Both the position numbers and the translations under genes were made by a program. A stretch of 64,000 nt of DNA from a bacterium (GTDB taxonomy: Bacteria; Armatimonadota; Fimbriimonadia; Fimbriimonadales; Fimbriimonadaceae), in assembly GCA_027485645.1 (NCBI GenBank), contig JAIXQR010000002.1, positions 421,416-485,415 of the forward strand. The letters run 5' to 3'. Positions 1 to 8,946 of this stretch are shown piece after piece. The notes beneath the pieces are model-generated. The model did not search any database and was not told the origin of the DNA. It saw only the letters and a program-made list of their open reading frames with translations. Numbering within the stretch: the first letter of the stretch is position 1; every line of letters begins with the position of its first letter.

Positions 1-75
1 GTACCGCTCAAACCCGAAACCCCCTAAAGTCAGGACCGCGAACAGGATTAGCCCGATTCGTAGTTTCAAGTTCAT
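1..75 (-). CDS. 5' end of a membrane-anchored or secreted protein (partial)
   Basis: An ATG on the minus strand at 75 opens a frame that stays open to the window edge. Its 25 visible residues start MNLKLRIG and continue with a hydrophobic run (LILFAVLTLGGFGF), which is a typical signal peptide or membrane anchor. The rest of the gene lies outside the window, so no function can be given. It is the third gene in a row on this strand after the two small hypotheticals upstream, separated from the nearer one by a palindromic repeat. Confidence 0.5.
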   Translation of the reverse strand, partial: MNLKLRIGLILFAVLTLGGFGFERY

Positions 76-88
76 CCTATGTTCCTCT

Positions 89-111
89 CTGGAGTGCGGC
101 AGTTCTACTGC
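89..111. repeat. Palindromic intergenic repeat, copy 1
   Basis: A 23-bp stretch here is identical to 1382-1404. Its core is a hairpin at 96-114 with arms GCGGCAG and CTGCCGC around a TTCTA loop, followed by TTTTT. Weaker similarity between the two copies continues to about 190 and 1500. The form is that of a REP-like extragenic palindrome. The T run means this copy could also act as a terminator on the plus strand. Confidence 0.6.
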
Positions 112-196
112 CGCTTTTTGCAACCCGCGAACTGCCCCAAAGTCGTAGCGCAGCAGCTCTGCTGCAGCACTAGACTCAGCTGTAGTCAGCGTTTGA

Positions 197-691
197 TTAC
201 TTCAGCTTCCGGTACGCCTTCACGACCGAATCATCATCGACCGCATTCTCCAACAATTCTCCAAGCATTTCTTTGTAGTCAGACGACACAACGAGCACGC
301 GGCCTCGATACCGAAAGAACTGGTAGTAGCGACCGTCGACTTCAATTAAATTTGAACTCAAAGTGGTAATTCGTCCGTTGTAGCGATTGGCGCGGACGAT
401 GCGCTCGAGCAACGGCTGAACATCGTCTTCACCAAGAAAGGCAACAATCCCGGGGCGGTCACCGTCGATGTCAACCACGGACGTCACCGAGACCGGCAGC
501 CGCAGTTCCTCAGTTAACTGCTTCTCAAACCGTAGGCGGTGCTTTTCGGTCGGATTCGGAAACTTCGCCTCATGAGCGATCGGCACAGCCCAAATGAGCA
601 TTCCCACGCCAATGGCAATCATCACTCCAAAGTCCGTCCAAGGTAGTCCAAAAAACGAGGACTTCTTTTTCAAGGTGTTCGTACTTGCCAT
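197..691 (-). CDS. Hypothetical protein with one N-terminal membrane helix
   Basis: This 164-residue protein starts at the ATG at 691; a TTG lies 18 bases further upstream. After a Lys-rich N terminus it has one hydrophobic segment (about residues 14-33), then a mixed alpha/beta soluble part. That part contains a stretch resembling a small beta-sheet domain with DGRYYQFFRYRGRVLVV. The topology suggests a short cytoplasmic tail, one helix and an exported domain. No family was recognised. It lies 72 bp downstream of another small membrane-anchored hypothetical on the same strand. Confidence 0.6.
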   Translation of the reverse strand: MASTNTLKKKSSFFGLPWTDFGVMIAIGVGMLIWAVPIAHEAKFPNPTEKHRLRFEKQLTEELRLPVSVTSVVDIDGDRPGIVAFLGEDDVQPLLERIVRANRYNGRITTLSSNLIEVDGRYYQFFRYRGRVLVVSSDYKEMLGELLENAVDDDSVVKAYRKLK

Positions 692-763
692 CCTACTTCT
701 CAAAGTCACTATAAAAATGGGTCGTTTCAGCTACCAGCACGTTCACCGAATCATTGATCATGA

Positions 764-1324
764 TCAGTCACTCATCCGAAAGTTCTGAGACTCGACCAGC
801 TTGCCGTCCACAAAGATCCTTTCGCAGAAAAGCGGTCCGGAAGCGAACATCACGCTCCAATAACTATGGCCCTCAATCAATGTCACTTCGCCGCTAAACG
901 ATTTTGTTACCTCAACCCGCCTAGTCTTAAAATGCTCTTTCCTCCGGAAACAACGCCAATCTTCCTTGCGTAGTTTGTTCTCCGGATCGGCGAGCATGCC
1001 TTCCCATTCATCTGCCCGAGCGCGGAAAACTTCAGTCCCTGTTGCATCCTCGCGTATACAAATTAGGGCTCCGTTTTCGCCTTTGCGGTTTAGAGGTTCA
1101 TCTTTTCGAATCTCAACCAACGGATTGATCGTTATGTTGATCGGGTCTGTTTCCTTCAGATCAAGCCGGCCGGTCCTGTCGAATTGTTCGACATACCCCT
1201 GCATCGACAGCGGGATAGGGGGCCAAAGAACAAATACGGAAAGGGCAACGCAACCAGCGGCTCCAACGGCCATGACTCCGCAGCATCCGAGTGCCACCTT
1301 CCTGTTCTTTCCCTTTCGCTCCAT
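764..1324 (-). CDS. Hypothetical membrane-anchored protein
   Basis: The frame is open up to 1468, but the ATG at 1324 is the better start. It follows a GGAGAG ribosome-binding site, and the longer version would run through the intergenic repeat at 1382-1404. The 186-residue product begins MERKGKNRKV, then has a Gly/Ala/Val-rich membrane helix (about residues 10-35) and an exported domain with basic and acidic stretches. No family was recognised. It probably pairs with the similarly built gene at 197-691. Confidence 0.6.
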   Translation of the reverse strand: MERKGKNRKVALGCCGVMAVGAAGCVALSVFVLWPPIPLSMQGYVEQFDRTGRLDLKETDPINITINPLVEIRKDEPLNRKGENGALICIREDATGTEVFRARADEWEGMLADPENKLRKEDWRCFRRKEHFKTRRVEVTKSFSGEVTLIEGHSYWSVMFASGPLFCERIFVDGKLVESQNFRMSD

Positions 1325-1381
1325 TTTGCTCTCCGTGTATGAGCAACACCCTCCGAAGCGCCAAAGTGCCGCGATCGGACC

Positions 1382-1404
1382 CTGGAGTGCGGCAGTTCTA
1401 CTGC
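1382..1404. repeat. Palindromic intergenic repeat, copy 2
   Basis: This copy is identical over 23 bp to 89-111, with the same GCGGCAG arm. The partner arm reads CTGCTGC, so it pairs through one G-T wobble. It sits between the minus-strand gene ending its 5' side at 1324 and pfkA on the plus strand. It has no T run, so it is less terminator-like than copy 1. Confidence 0.6.
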
Positions 1405-1537
1405 TGCTTATTGCCGCCCGCAAATACACCGCAGGTCGGATCAACTCGGCTCTGCCGCCGCAACGCACCCGTTCGGAGCGAACTACGGTCTCGCTGTAGC
1501 CTCCAGACCCCGTTTGCCGGTAACCTTCCGGCCACAG

Positions 1538-2617
1538 ATGGCAAAGGGAAGAGTTGGGATTCTAACGAGCGGCGGCGATTGTAGTGGGTTGAATGCAGTC
1601 ATTGCCTCCGTCGTCAAAGTAGGCATCCCGATGGGATACGAGTTCGTCGGCTTCGAGCGCGGGTGGGAAGGAGTGCTTTCCCCCATCACCTGCCGACCTT
1701 TAGGACTCAACGACGTTCGAGGCATCAGCTTCATCGGCGGCACCATCCTAAAGACCACAAACCGCGGACGCTTCGGCGGAAAGGTCGGCGCCGGCGGAGT
1801 TCGCCGAATCCCCGATGACATCCTTGAGATGGCCAAAGCCAACCTCCAAGAGGTCGGCATCGACGCGCTGGTCGTCATCGGCGGAGACGGCACCCTTAAC
1901 GCCGCTCTCCAGCTTGAAGAATTCGGCGTAAAGATCATCGGCGTGCCAAAGACCATCGACAATGACCTGATGGCCACCGACCGAACGTTCGGTTTCTCAA
2001 CCGCCGTCCAGGTCGTCACCGATGCCCTCGACCGAATTCACACCACCGCATCTAGCCACAGCCGCATACTCTTCCTCGAGACCATGGGCCGCCACGCGGG
2101 CTGGATCGCCCTCCGCGCTGGTCTCGCCGGTGGAGCCGATGCCATCTTGCTTCCAGAATTCCCGTTCAAGGTCCATGACCTCATGGAGTTCCTCCGCTAC
2201 CGACAGGAGCAGTACGGCTCCTCCATCGTCGTCGTAGCCGAAGGCGCCATGATCGACGACCGACAGGTCATCCAGGCTGGCGGAAAGTCCAGCGAAGTGC
2301 TGTTGGGCGGCGTTTCCACCGAAGTCATGCGCACCCTGGAAGAAATGGCACCGGGCGAATTTGAAATGCGCGGCACCGTCCTTGGCCACGTCCAGCGCGG
2401 CGGAACGCCAAACCCGGCCGACCGAATCCTCGCAAAAGCGTACGGCGTCGAGGCCATCAAGGCCGTCGACCGCGGCGAAAGTGGCGTCATGGTCGCCTAC
2501 CAAAACCAGGAGATGTGCACGGTGCCTATCGCCGATGCCTGCGGTCAGCTCAAGACCGTGCGCAACGACACGATGGAGTACGTTACCGCCCGAGACCTCG
2601 GCGTCTTCATCCACTAA
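1538..2617 (+). CDS. pfkA: 6-phosphofructokinase (PfkA family, group III-like)
   Basis: The enzyme phosphorylates fructose 6-phosphate to fructose 1,6-bisphosphate in glycolysis. The 359-residue protein shows the nucleotide loop ILTSGGDCSGLN (8-19), GGDGT (115-119), the catalytic loop PKTIDND (137-143, with Asp141 as likely base) and the substrate motif MGRHAGW (183-189). The residue before TIDND is Lys138, where ATP-dependent enzymes such as that of E. coli have Gly. Gly118 matches E. coli Gly104. The Gly/Lys pair occurs in group III enzymes, some of which use pyrophosphate, so the phosphate donor is uncertain. I chose the ATG at 1538 over an upstream TTG at 1514 because the conserved sequence begins just after it. 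A strong terminator follows. Confidence 0.93.
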   Translation: MAKGRVGILTSGGDCSGLNAVIASVVKVGIPMGYEFVGFERGWEGVLSPITCRPLGLNDVRGISFIGGTILKTTNRGRFGGKVGAGGVRRIPDDILEMAKANLQEVGIDALVVIGGDGTLNAALQLEEFGVKIIGVPKTIDNDLMATDRTFGFSTAVQVVTDALDRIHTTASSHSRILFLETMGRHAGWIALRAGLAGGADAILLPEFPFKVHDLMEFLRYRQEQYGSSIVVVAEGAMIDDRQVIQAGGKSSEVLLGGVSTEVMRTLEEMAPGEFEMRGTVLGHVQRGGTPNPADRILAKAYGVEAIKAVDRGESGVMVAYQNQEMCTVPIADACGQLKTVRNDTMEYVTARDLGVFIH

Positions 2618-2630
2618 GACGAATAAAGAA

Positions 2631-2666
2631 AACGGCCCGGCGGATCTCATCCGCCGGGCCGTTTTT
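2631..2666. terminator. Bidirectional intrinsic terminator between pfkA and tig
   Basis: A perfect 15-bp GC-rich stem (2631-2645 with 2649-2663) with a 3-base loop is followed by T residues. On the minus strand a T-rich stretch also follows. It lies between the convergent stops of pfkA (2617) and tig (2682), so it can serve both. Confidence 0.92.
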
Positions 2667-2681
2667 CTATTTGGAAGCAGC

Positions 2682-4094
2682 TTATTCAGCAGCTTCGGCT
2701 TCAGCTTCGGTCGTCGTTTCGGTTTCAGCTTCTGCTGGAACCACTTCAACGGCTTCCTCGGCCTTCTTCTTGGTCGACTTCTTCTTGGGTGCTGGAGTCG
2801 CTTCTTCTGCCGGAGCTTCCGACTCGCGAACGTCCGCCTTGCTCAGAAGGAACTGTCGAACCTTTCGCTGAATCGCGCGGAACTGGAGTTCCTGGAAGTC
2901 GCCGTTGCGCTCAAGGGCTCGGTAAAGCTCTTCTGGCGAAACGTTGTTCTCCCCGGCCATTCGGGCGAGCTCTTGCTGAACGTCACCGTTCGTCAGACTC
3001 AGCTTTTCCTTGGCGTAAACGTTCTGAATCACGAAAGCGCGGAGGATCTCCGTCTTCGCTCGCACGCGCCAGGCTTCGACGAACTCTTCGATCGTCATGC
3101 CCTGCTCGCGGGTGTACTGCTCAAGGCTAATGCCGTTCTTGGCCTGCTCCTGAGCGGTTTCCGAGATGCGTCGATCGGCCAAGTTTTCCCACATGTTGTC
3201 GGAAACTTCGATCGTGCTCTTAGCCACCATCGTGTCTAGCAACTGGTCAGTTGCCATCTCGAAGGCCGCTTCTTCCTTAACGATCTGCAGGCCCGAGGTC
3301 ACGCGCTCTCGCAAGTCTTCGAGGTTCTCCGTCTGAAGCGAAGCCGCAAACGCATCATCAAGGTCGGGCAACTTAACTTCGGTGAGCGAAGAAACCGCAA
3401 CCGTTCCGGTCACCGTCGTGCCTGCCCATTCCTTGTCCGAGAATTCGGCGGGGAAGGTGAGTTCGGCATGCTTAATCTCTTCCACCTTCATTCCGAGAAT
3501 CAACTCGTCAAGCTGCGGGAAGCTCTTGCCAACGATAACCATGAAGGTCTTGCCTTCAACCGCGCCATCTGGCTTGATGTTCAAAACGGCAATGTCGGTC
3601 GCCTGAACTTCTCGCGAGGTGACGGTCTCGCGGACCGATCGTCGGCGTCGCATCTCTTCGATCTGAAGGTCAACCTCTTCTGGAGTGACTTCCGAAGGTG
3701 CGTGAACCACGCTAAGGCCGGCATAGTCGCCAAGCTCCACGCGTGGAGGCAATGGAATCTTTGCCGAGTATTCCGCCGTCAGGGTGTCCTGATCGATCGA
3801 CTTCACGTCAACCGACGGCTGAGTGTTCGGGTCTGGCGTCAGCGATTCCTGCTTGATCGCCGCGTTCAGCGTGCTCATCACGAGCGCGCGAGCGGCTTCT
3901 TCGTACAAATCCTCTTTGTTGACAAGCGGCTCGAGCATGGCTCGTGGCGCTTTGCCAGGGCGAAAGCCCGGAAGCTTCACCTTTTTGGTCAGGTCGCGGA
4001 ATGCGCGGTCAAAACTGTGCTTAACCTGCTCGCTCGCCGGAACGATAGTAAGGCGAACGGTGCAAGGGTTTAGATCCTCTCTGGTAACGGTCAT
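2682..4094 (-). CDS. tig: Trigger factor (ribosome-associated chaperone and peptidyl-prolyl isomerase)
   Basis: Trigger factor binds the ribosome exit tunnel and shields nascent chains. The 470-residue protein has the ribosome-docking signature GFRPGKAP near residue 44, a central FKBP-like isomerase domain (about 150-240) and a helical C-terminal arm domain (about 250-430). It ends in an unusual low-complexity tail of Lys runs followed by Glu/Ala/Thr, about 50 residues long. The ATG at 4094 places the family's first beta strand correctly. An upstream in-frame GTG at 4115 would add only MRRLFCA and lies inside a terminator hairpin. No ribosome-binding site is visible before the ATG. The upstream neighbour on the same strand encodes a TM2 protein. 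Confidence 0.93.
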   Translation of the reverse strand: MTVTREDLNPCTVRLTIVPASEQVKHSFDRAFRDLTKKVKLPGFRPGKAPRAMLEPLVNKEDLYEEAARALVMSTLNAAIKQESLTPDPNTQPSVDVKSIDQDTLTAEYSAKIPLPPRVELGDYAGLSVVHAPSEVTPEEVDLQIEEMRRRRSVRETVTSREVQATDIAVLNIKPDGAVEGKTFMVIVGKSFPQLDELILGMKVEEIKHAELTFPAEFSDKEWAGTTVTGTVAVSSLTEVKLPDLDDAFAASLQTENLEDLRERVTSGLQIVKEEAAFEMATDQLLDTMVAKSTIEVSDNMWENLADRRISETAQEQAKNGISLEQYTREQGMTIEEFVEAWRVRAKTEILRAFVIQNVYAKEKLSLTNGDVQQELARMAGENNVSPEELYRALERNGDFQELQFRAIQRKVRQFLLSKADVRESEAPAEEATPAPKKKSTKKKAEEAVEVVPAEAETETTTEAEAEAAE

Positions 4095-4099
4095 AGCGC

Positions 4100-4124
4100 A
4101 AAAAAGGCGGCGCACAGCGCCGCC
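4100..4124 (-). terminator. Intrinsic terminator directly upstream of the tig start codon
   Basis: Read on the minus strand, a perfect 8-bp stem (GGCGGCGC with GCGCCGCC, 3-base loop) is followed by six T residues that end 5 bases before the tig ATG at 4094. It would terminate the TM2-protein transcript. It also occupies the place where the tig ribosome-binding site should be, so tig is either attenuated here or translated from a nearly leaderless mRNA. Confidence 0.85.
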
Positions 4125-4160
4125 AGCGGAGCGGGTTAAGCTGAGAGTGTACCTACAGCT

Positions 4161-4388
4161 TCAGAACCATTCTTTCTTGTTGTAAACGTAAGTTGCGGCA
4201 AAATCTTCATCCGTCTTCGTGAGATAGATGATTCCCTCAACTAGCCCGATGATCGAGCCAACGCCGCACAAGCCGAGGAGCAACTGGATGATGCCCGCGG
4301 TTGTGTAGCCCAAATAGAACTTGTGAATGCCCAAACCACCGAGGAGAATGGCAAGAATGCCGGCCGGAATCTTCTTTTCTGCGCCCAT
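4161..4388 (-). CDS. TM2 domain membrane protein
   Basis: The 75-residue product begins MGAEKKIPAGILAILLGGLG and contains the TM2 signature GIHKFYLGY between two hydrophobic helices, followed by a short charged tail. TM2 proteins are small two-helix membrane proteins whose role in bacteria is unclear. I chose the ATG at 4388 because the family motif starts a few residues later; the frame extends upstream without conservation. It is followed by the terminator at 4100-4124. Confidence 0.85.
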   Translation of the reverse strand: MGAEKKIPAGILAILLGGLGIHKFYLGYTTAGIIQLLLGLCGVGSIIGLVEGIIYLTKTDEDFAATYVYNKKEWF

Positions 4389-4434
4389 GATCAGTACAAA
4401 GACCGGCAAGGGCGGTGATGCGTTGCAAACTTTT

Positions 4435-5334
4435 TCAAACATGGGCCCTAATTGCTCCACCAACCTCAGAAAACTTCGGCACAAACCCGGATTGATTCAG
4501 CTTTTCCGGCATCGCGCGAACGCTGTCTAGGACCAATTCCGGATCGGGCGCGCCAAACATTGAAGCTAACTGCAACCCAAACTTCGGAGCCGGTGGGCTC
4601 CAAGGCCGTCCAACCGCCGCCCGAAGCTCTTGCATAAACTCCGCGTTCCGCACTGGCTTTGCCGTCACCGCGTTGATGGGGCCTTCGAGCGGCTCACGCA
4701 AGGCGTGAACAAACATCCGCGCCGCATCGCTCACTTCAACCCAAGAGAACCACTGCTGCCCATCGCCCTGAGCGCCTCCTAAAAAGCTTCGCGTCAACTT
4801 AGCCAAAGTGGGGAAGGCCCCGCCATCTTTGCCAATCACCACGCCAAGCCGCAGCGCGGCGCGGCGAACGATTGGCAAAGGCGCGGAGAACATCGCCGCT
4901 TCCCACAGAGAGACCACTTCGGCCAAGAACCCTTTGCCCGGTTCCGCATCTTCGGTGAGCATCTCGTCCCCTCGGTCGCCATAAACGCCAACCCCGGAGG
5001 CATTGAGCCAAACCGGAGGTACGTTCTCTAACTGAGCAAGCGCCGATCCGAGCACCGACGTGCTGTCCACTCGGGAATCCAGAATGCGTTTTCGGTTTTC
5101 TGGGGTCCAAGGAAGCGAAATACTCTCGCCGACTAAATTGATCAACGCTGCTGACCCCTCAAGCCCAGCTACCCATGGACCCAGATTCTTGGCGTCCCAC
5201 TTGAGATCAGAACTTGCGGATCGCCCCAGCGTCACCGGCGCATATCCTGCCGCTCGGAGTTCGGCCGAAATGGCCTTGCCCAAAAATCCGGTGCCGCCGG
5301 CAATGACGACTTTTGAACCGATTTCTGGAGGCAT
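4435..5334 (-). CDS. TIGR01777-type NAD(P)-binding epimerase-like protein (YfcH family)
   Basis: This is an extended short-chain dehydrogenase-like protein of 299 residues. The Rossmann motif is VVIAGGTGFLGKAI (9-22). The family block LINLVGESISLPWTPENRK and the following SRVDST are present, as is the SGVGVYGDRGDE segment where the active-site Tyr is expected. The C-terminal DUF1731-like part ends near GFVPKF. Members are often called sugar-nucleotide epimerases, but their substrate is not established. It precedes the TM2 gene by 46 bp on the same strand and may share its transcript. Confidence 0.88.
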   Translation of the reverse strand: MPPEIGSKVVIAGGTGFLGKAISAELRAAGYAPVTLGRSASSDLKWDAKNLGPWVAGLEGSAALINLVGESISLPWTPENRKRILDSRVDSTSVLGSALAQLENVPPVWLNASGVGVYGDRGDEMLTEDAEPGKGFLAEVVSLWEAAMFSAPLPIVRRAALRLGVVIGKDGGAFPTLAKLTRSFLGGAQGDGQQWFSWVEVSDAARMFVHALREPLEGPINAVTAKPVRNAEFMQELRAAVGRPWSPPAPKFGLQLASMFGAPDPELVLDSVRAMPEKLNQSGFVPKFSEVGGAIRAHV

Positions 5335-5372
5335 AGGCGATTCTACGAAAGAACCGCCCGATAATGATCGAC

Positions 5373-6278
5373 TTATAAAGTCACGATGCTGGTGCGGCCC
5401 GAAGTTGGGTCCGTCAAACGCAGTCGCTTGGGGACTACGCCTTTAGGAAGGACAAACGGCATTCGAATCGTCGCCTTTGCCTTCGAGCGCATCGGGATGG
5501 AAACGATCTCCCCGCCACGCTCCGCTAGCACGTACTGGTTCCAGCTGTGCTCTTTGCCCTTGTCGTCGATGACTGCCGCGCTCAGAACGCCGCTGTCGAT
5601 CGTCTGCTCCTCGTTCAGAGCATTTCGGAATTTGACCGTAGCGATAAAGAACTGCTCGCCCAGCGCAACCGCCATGTAAAGGTTTGGTGACTGAGTCGTA
5701 ACCGCAGTTTCTTCAACCGAAACGTCCCAACCTCCAACTGGCAGCAGCTGCTTTCGAGCTCCCGAAATCGTGTCGAACGCCTTCTTTCCGTCGTCCTGCA
5801 GATACGGACCCTCTGCTTTTTGCAGGTAAGGCGTCAGGTCTACTGTTGACCGCTTTCCATTCACCAGCATCGACAGCTTGGGAGAAGTGAGGTCGTTCGG
5901 GACTTCTAACACCACCGAGTCCGCGAGTGCCTTTCCGGGAAGCAAATCGTCAGCGTAGTTGTCTAGGAATCTCGCGGCCGATTCGCCCACAACCACCGAC
6001 TGGTTCGCGTTCGTGACCGAGAAAGTAACGCTATCCCGACCGTACTGCACGGGCTCTCCGCCAGAGTTGCGGACCGTATAGTTCACGACGAGGAACTTTT
6101 CCCCTTTAGGCGCCATTGCCCAACCATCTTTCAGAATCCGCCGAACGGCGAACTGAGAAGAAGTGATCTGGATGTCGAGCGACCTTGCCCGGCGATCAAA
6201 CGACGAGGTGAACGTTGCATCGGCTCCCTTAAACCCGATGACTAGGAGCATCATTGCTCCGAGTGATGTTAATTGCAT
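5373..6278 (-). CDS. Secreted protein with two DUF4352-like beta-sandwich domains
   Basis: I chose the ATG at 6278, which gives 301 residues beginning with a signal peptide (MQLTSLGAMMLLVIGFKGADA). The first domain carries the pattern KFLVVNYTVRNSGGEPVQYG, typical of DUF4352/telokin-like extracellular domains. A second similar domain follows (QFFIATVKFRNALNEEQTID). Such domains are found in secreted and lipid-anchored proteins; a specific function cannot be assigned. A promoter with an overlapping dyad is proposed just upstream, and gyrA runs divergently. Confidence 0.7.
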   Translation of the reverse strand: MQLTSLGAMMLLVIGFKGADATFTSSFDRRARSLDIQITSSQFAVRRILKDGWAMAPKGEKFLVVNYTVRNSGGEPVQYGRDSVTFSVTNANQSVVVGESAARFLDNYADDLLPGKALADSVVLEVPNDLTSPKLSMLVNGKRSTVDLTPYLQKAEGPYLQDDGKKAFDTISGARKQLLPVGGWDVSVEETAVTTQSPNLYMAVALGEQFFIATVKFRNALNEEQTIDSGVLSAAVIDDKGKEHSWNQYVLAERGGEIVSIPMRSKAKATIRMPFVLPKGVVPKRLRLTDPTSGRTSIVTL

Positions 6279-6314
6279 TCGTAATAAATCCCCAAAACTA
6301 AGCAACCAAAACAA

Positions 6315-6343
6315 ATAATGCAAAGTTAAGTCCCCCTTAACAA
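6315..6343 (-). promoter_or_regulatory. Candidate sigma-70-type promoter with dyad
   Basis: On the minus strand, TTGTTA (6338-6343) and CATTAT (6315-6320) are separated by exactly 17 bases, upstream of the secreted protein starting at 6278. The spacer and -35 are overlapped by the perfect dyad GTTAAG-N5-CTTAAC (6325-6341), a plausible operator. The hexamers are moderate matches, so this is inference. Confidence 0.4.
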
Positions 6344-6420
6344 CGGGTTATCTATTATTGACGAAACAAGCGCAAGAAGTGTTCCCGTTTCACTCTCACG
6401 GTATTCTCTGACAGCGCGGG

Positions 6421-8946
6421 ATGCAACTTGCTCTCGGCGTAGCGACATCTACCGTGGCAGAGAATCCGAATTACACCATCGTCAACGTTGATGAAGAGCT
6501 AGGCCGCTCTTACGTGAACTATGCGATGTCCGTCATCATCGCGCGCGCCCTCCCCGACGTTCGTGACGGCCTGAAGCCCGTTCAGCGACGAATCCTCTAC
6601 GCGATGAGGGACCTCAACTTGACCCCAGATCGTGGGCACGTCAAGTGCGCCAAAATCTGCGGCACCACCAGCGGCGACTACCACCCTCACGGCGAAGCGG
6701 TCATCTACCCGACCCTCGTCCGCATGGCCCAGCCATGGTCGCTCCGCTACCCCCTCATCGATGGACAAGGCAACTTCGGCAGCATCGACGGCGACTCTCC
6801 CGCTGCCATGCGATACACCGAAGCGCGCCTCATGCCGCTCGCCGTCGAGATGATGGAAGACCTCGACCGCGAAACCGTCGAGTGGATCAGCAACTATTCC
6901 CAGTCCACTCTCGAACCCACCGTTTTCCCTGGCAAGTTCCCGAACCTGCTTTGTAACGGCTCCCAAGGAATCGCCGTCGGCATGGCGACCAACATGCCGC
7001 CGCACAACCTCACTGAGGTCTGCAACGCCATCCTGCTCCGGATCGATGACCCCGCCTGCACCCTCGACCAGGTGATGGAAGTCCTTCCCGGACCCGACTT
7101 CCCAACCTACGGCATCATCATGGGCTCGAAGGGCATTCGAAGCGCCTACGAAACGGGCCGCGGCTCGGTCGTGATGCAAGCCAAAACGATGATCGAGCTC
7201 GGAGATTCCGGCAAGTCCGTCATCGTTGTCACCGAAATTCCGTACCAAGTCAACAAAGAGTCGCTCATCAAGAACATCGCCGGTCTCATCAAAGACCGCA
7301 AGTTCGATGGCCTGCTCTCGGTTCAGGACTATTCTGACAAGCGCGGAATGCGCATCGAAGTCGAAGTCCGACGCGATGTCAACCCGAACCAGGCGCTCAA
7401 CTACCTGCTGAAGCACACCAGCCTTCGCACCACCTTCGGCGCGAACATGCTTTCCTTGGTAGACCTCGCCCCGCGAACCAGCCCGCTGTTGGTCTTGCTG
7501 GATCAGTACATCCTGCACCGCCGAAACGTCATCGTCCGGCGAACCCGCTACGAGCTGTACCGAGCGTTCGAAGAACTCCACCTGAACGAGGGCTACCAAA
7601 TCGCCCGCCGCTTCATGGACGACATCGTCCGCGTCATTCGCGCCAGCCGCGATGCCGCGAGCGCGCTGGTTGAACTCGTTACAACCTTTAACTTCAGCCC
7701 GTTCCAAGCCACCGCCATCCTGAACATGCCGCTTCGGCGACTCACCCAGCTGGACCAGGCGAACCTTGAGAACGACTTCAAAGCTGCTGCCCGACGCGTT
7801 CAGAACCTTCTCGACATCCTCGAAGACCCCGAGCGACTGAAGAAAGTCCTCCGTGACGAAGTTCTTTACATCCGCGACAAGTACGGCGACGAGCGACGAA
7901 CCAAGATTCAGCCGCGCGAAGCCGGCGATTTCTCGGAAGAAGATCTGATTCCAGACGAGGAAGCAATCATCTCCATCAGCCGAGACGGCTACATCAAGCG
8001 TGTCTCCATCGATGCCTATCGCCAGCAAAAGCGCGGCGGAAAGGGCGTGAACAACACGATGAAGGCCGATGATGAACCGGCGCACCTCTTCCAGGTCAGC
8101 ACCCACCACACCATCCTCTTCTTCACCGATCGCGGCCGCGTCTATCGGCTGAAGGCATACGAAATCCCCGAATCCGGTCGGTACGCCCGAGGCATGCCCA
8201 TCATCAACTACATCCAGATCGTCGGCGGAGAGCGTGTCACCGCGACCATCTCCATCAAGGATCTGAACGTAGAGGGCTACCTTGCCATGATCACCCGTGG
8301 CATCGGCCAGCGCCATGAATCCGAAGTCAAGCGAACCCCGTTGCGAGACTTCGCGAACATCCGCAGCAACGGCATCAAAGCCTTCGACATCGACGAAGGC
8401 GACGAGCTCGGTTGGGTGCTTCGAACCAGCGGCAACGACGACATCATCCTCATCACCCACAACGGCCAATCCATTCGCTTCAACGAAACCGGTGCAACTG
8501 CCCGGTCGCGTGCGGCTGGTGGCGTCAAGGCCATGGTCTTTAAGGCTGGCGATGCCGATGAGCAGGTTGTCACCGCTGCTGTAGTAGATGAGTCGCTCAC
8601 CCTCCTTGTGGTCAGCGAAAACGGCTACGGAAAGCGCACCCCGCTGAGCGATTACCGACCGCAAACTCGCGGCGGCACCGGAATCCTCACCATGAACTGC
8701 ACCGATAAGACCGGAAAGGTCGTGGGTGCAGAGGTCGTGGAGGACCAGGACAAGCTCTTGGTGATGACCATGAACGGAAAGGGCATCCGCGTCCGCGTGA
8801 AGGAAATCCGCGAAACCGGCCGCGTCGCTCAGGGCGTCAAGCTCATCGACCTCGCTGCCGGAGACCAGGTCCGCAGCATCGCCCGCATCGTGCAAGAAGC
8901 CGATGATGGCGAAGGCGACGAAGTCGAAACTCCTGCGGGAGAGTGA
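6421..8946 (+). CDS. gyrA: DNA gyrase subunit A (type IIA topoisomerase A subunit)
   Basis: The protein breaks and rejoins DNA to introduce supercoils. The 841-residue length is normal. The winged-helix breakage domain contains the catalytic tyrosine at Tyr132 ([10 protein letters not shown]). A gyrase-type box QQKRGGKGV lies near residue 534, followed by the six-bladed C-terminal beta-pinwheel, which favours GyrA over ParC. The quinolone-resistance region reads [10 protein letters not shown], so Ala93 and Pro97 stand at the positions of E. coli Ser83 and Asp87. The ATG at 6421 lacks a clear ribosome-binding site. The gene overlaps the dihydrouridine synthase gene by one base (TGATG), implying coupled translation. 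gyrB is not nearby. Confidence 0.93.
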   Translation: MQLALGVATSTVAENPNYTIVNVDEELGRSYVNYAMSVIIARALPDVRDGLKPVQRRILYAMRDLNLTPDRGHVKCAKICGTTSGDYHPHGEAVIYPTLVRMAQPWSLRYPLIDGQGNFGSIDGDSPAAMRYTEARLMPLAVEMMEDLDRETVEWISNYSQSTLEPTVFPGKFPNLLCNGSQGIAVGMATNMPPHNLTEVCNAILLRIDDPACTLDQVMEVLPGPDFPTYGIIMGSKGIRSAYETGRGSVVMQAKTMIELGDSGKSVIVVTEIPYQVNKESLIKNIAGLIKDRKFDGLLSVQDYSDKRGMRIEVEVRRDVNPNQALNYLLKHTSLRTTFGANMLSLVDLAPRTSPLLVLLDQYILHRRNVIVRRTRYELYRAFEELHLNEGYQIARRFMDDIVRVIRASRDAASALVELVTTFNFSPFQATAILNMPLRRLTQLDQANLENDFKAAARRVQNLLDILEDPERLKKVLRDEVLYIRDKYGDERRTKIQPREAGDFSEEDLIPDEEAIISISRDGYIKRVSIDAYRQQKRGGKGVNNTMKADDEPAHLFQVSTHHTILFFTDRGRVYRLKAYEIPESGRYARGMPIINYIQIVGGERVTATISIKDLNVEGYLAMITRGIGQRHESEVKRTPLRDFANIRSNGIKAFDIDEGDELGWVLRTSGNDDIILITHNGQSIRFNETGATARSRAAGGVKAMVFKAGDADEQVVTAAVVDESLTLLVVSENGYGKRTPLSDYRPQTRGGTGILTMNCTDKTGKVVGAEVVEDQDKLLVMTMNGKGIRVRVKEIRETGRVAQGVKLIDLAAGDQVRSIARIVQEADDGEGDEVETPAGE

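Noticed and set aside
6353..6363. TTGACG before gyrA considered as a -35 element
   Set aside because: No acceptable -10 hexamer lies 16-18 bases downstream.
6499..8895. 798-codon minus-strand frame opposite gyrA
   Set aside because: It is the antisense shadow of gyrA, which explains the sequence fully.
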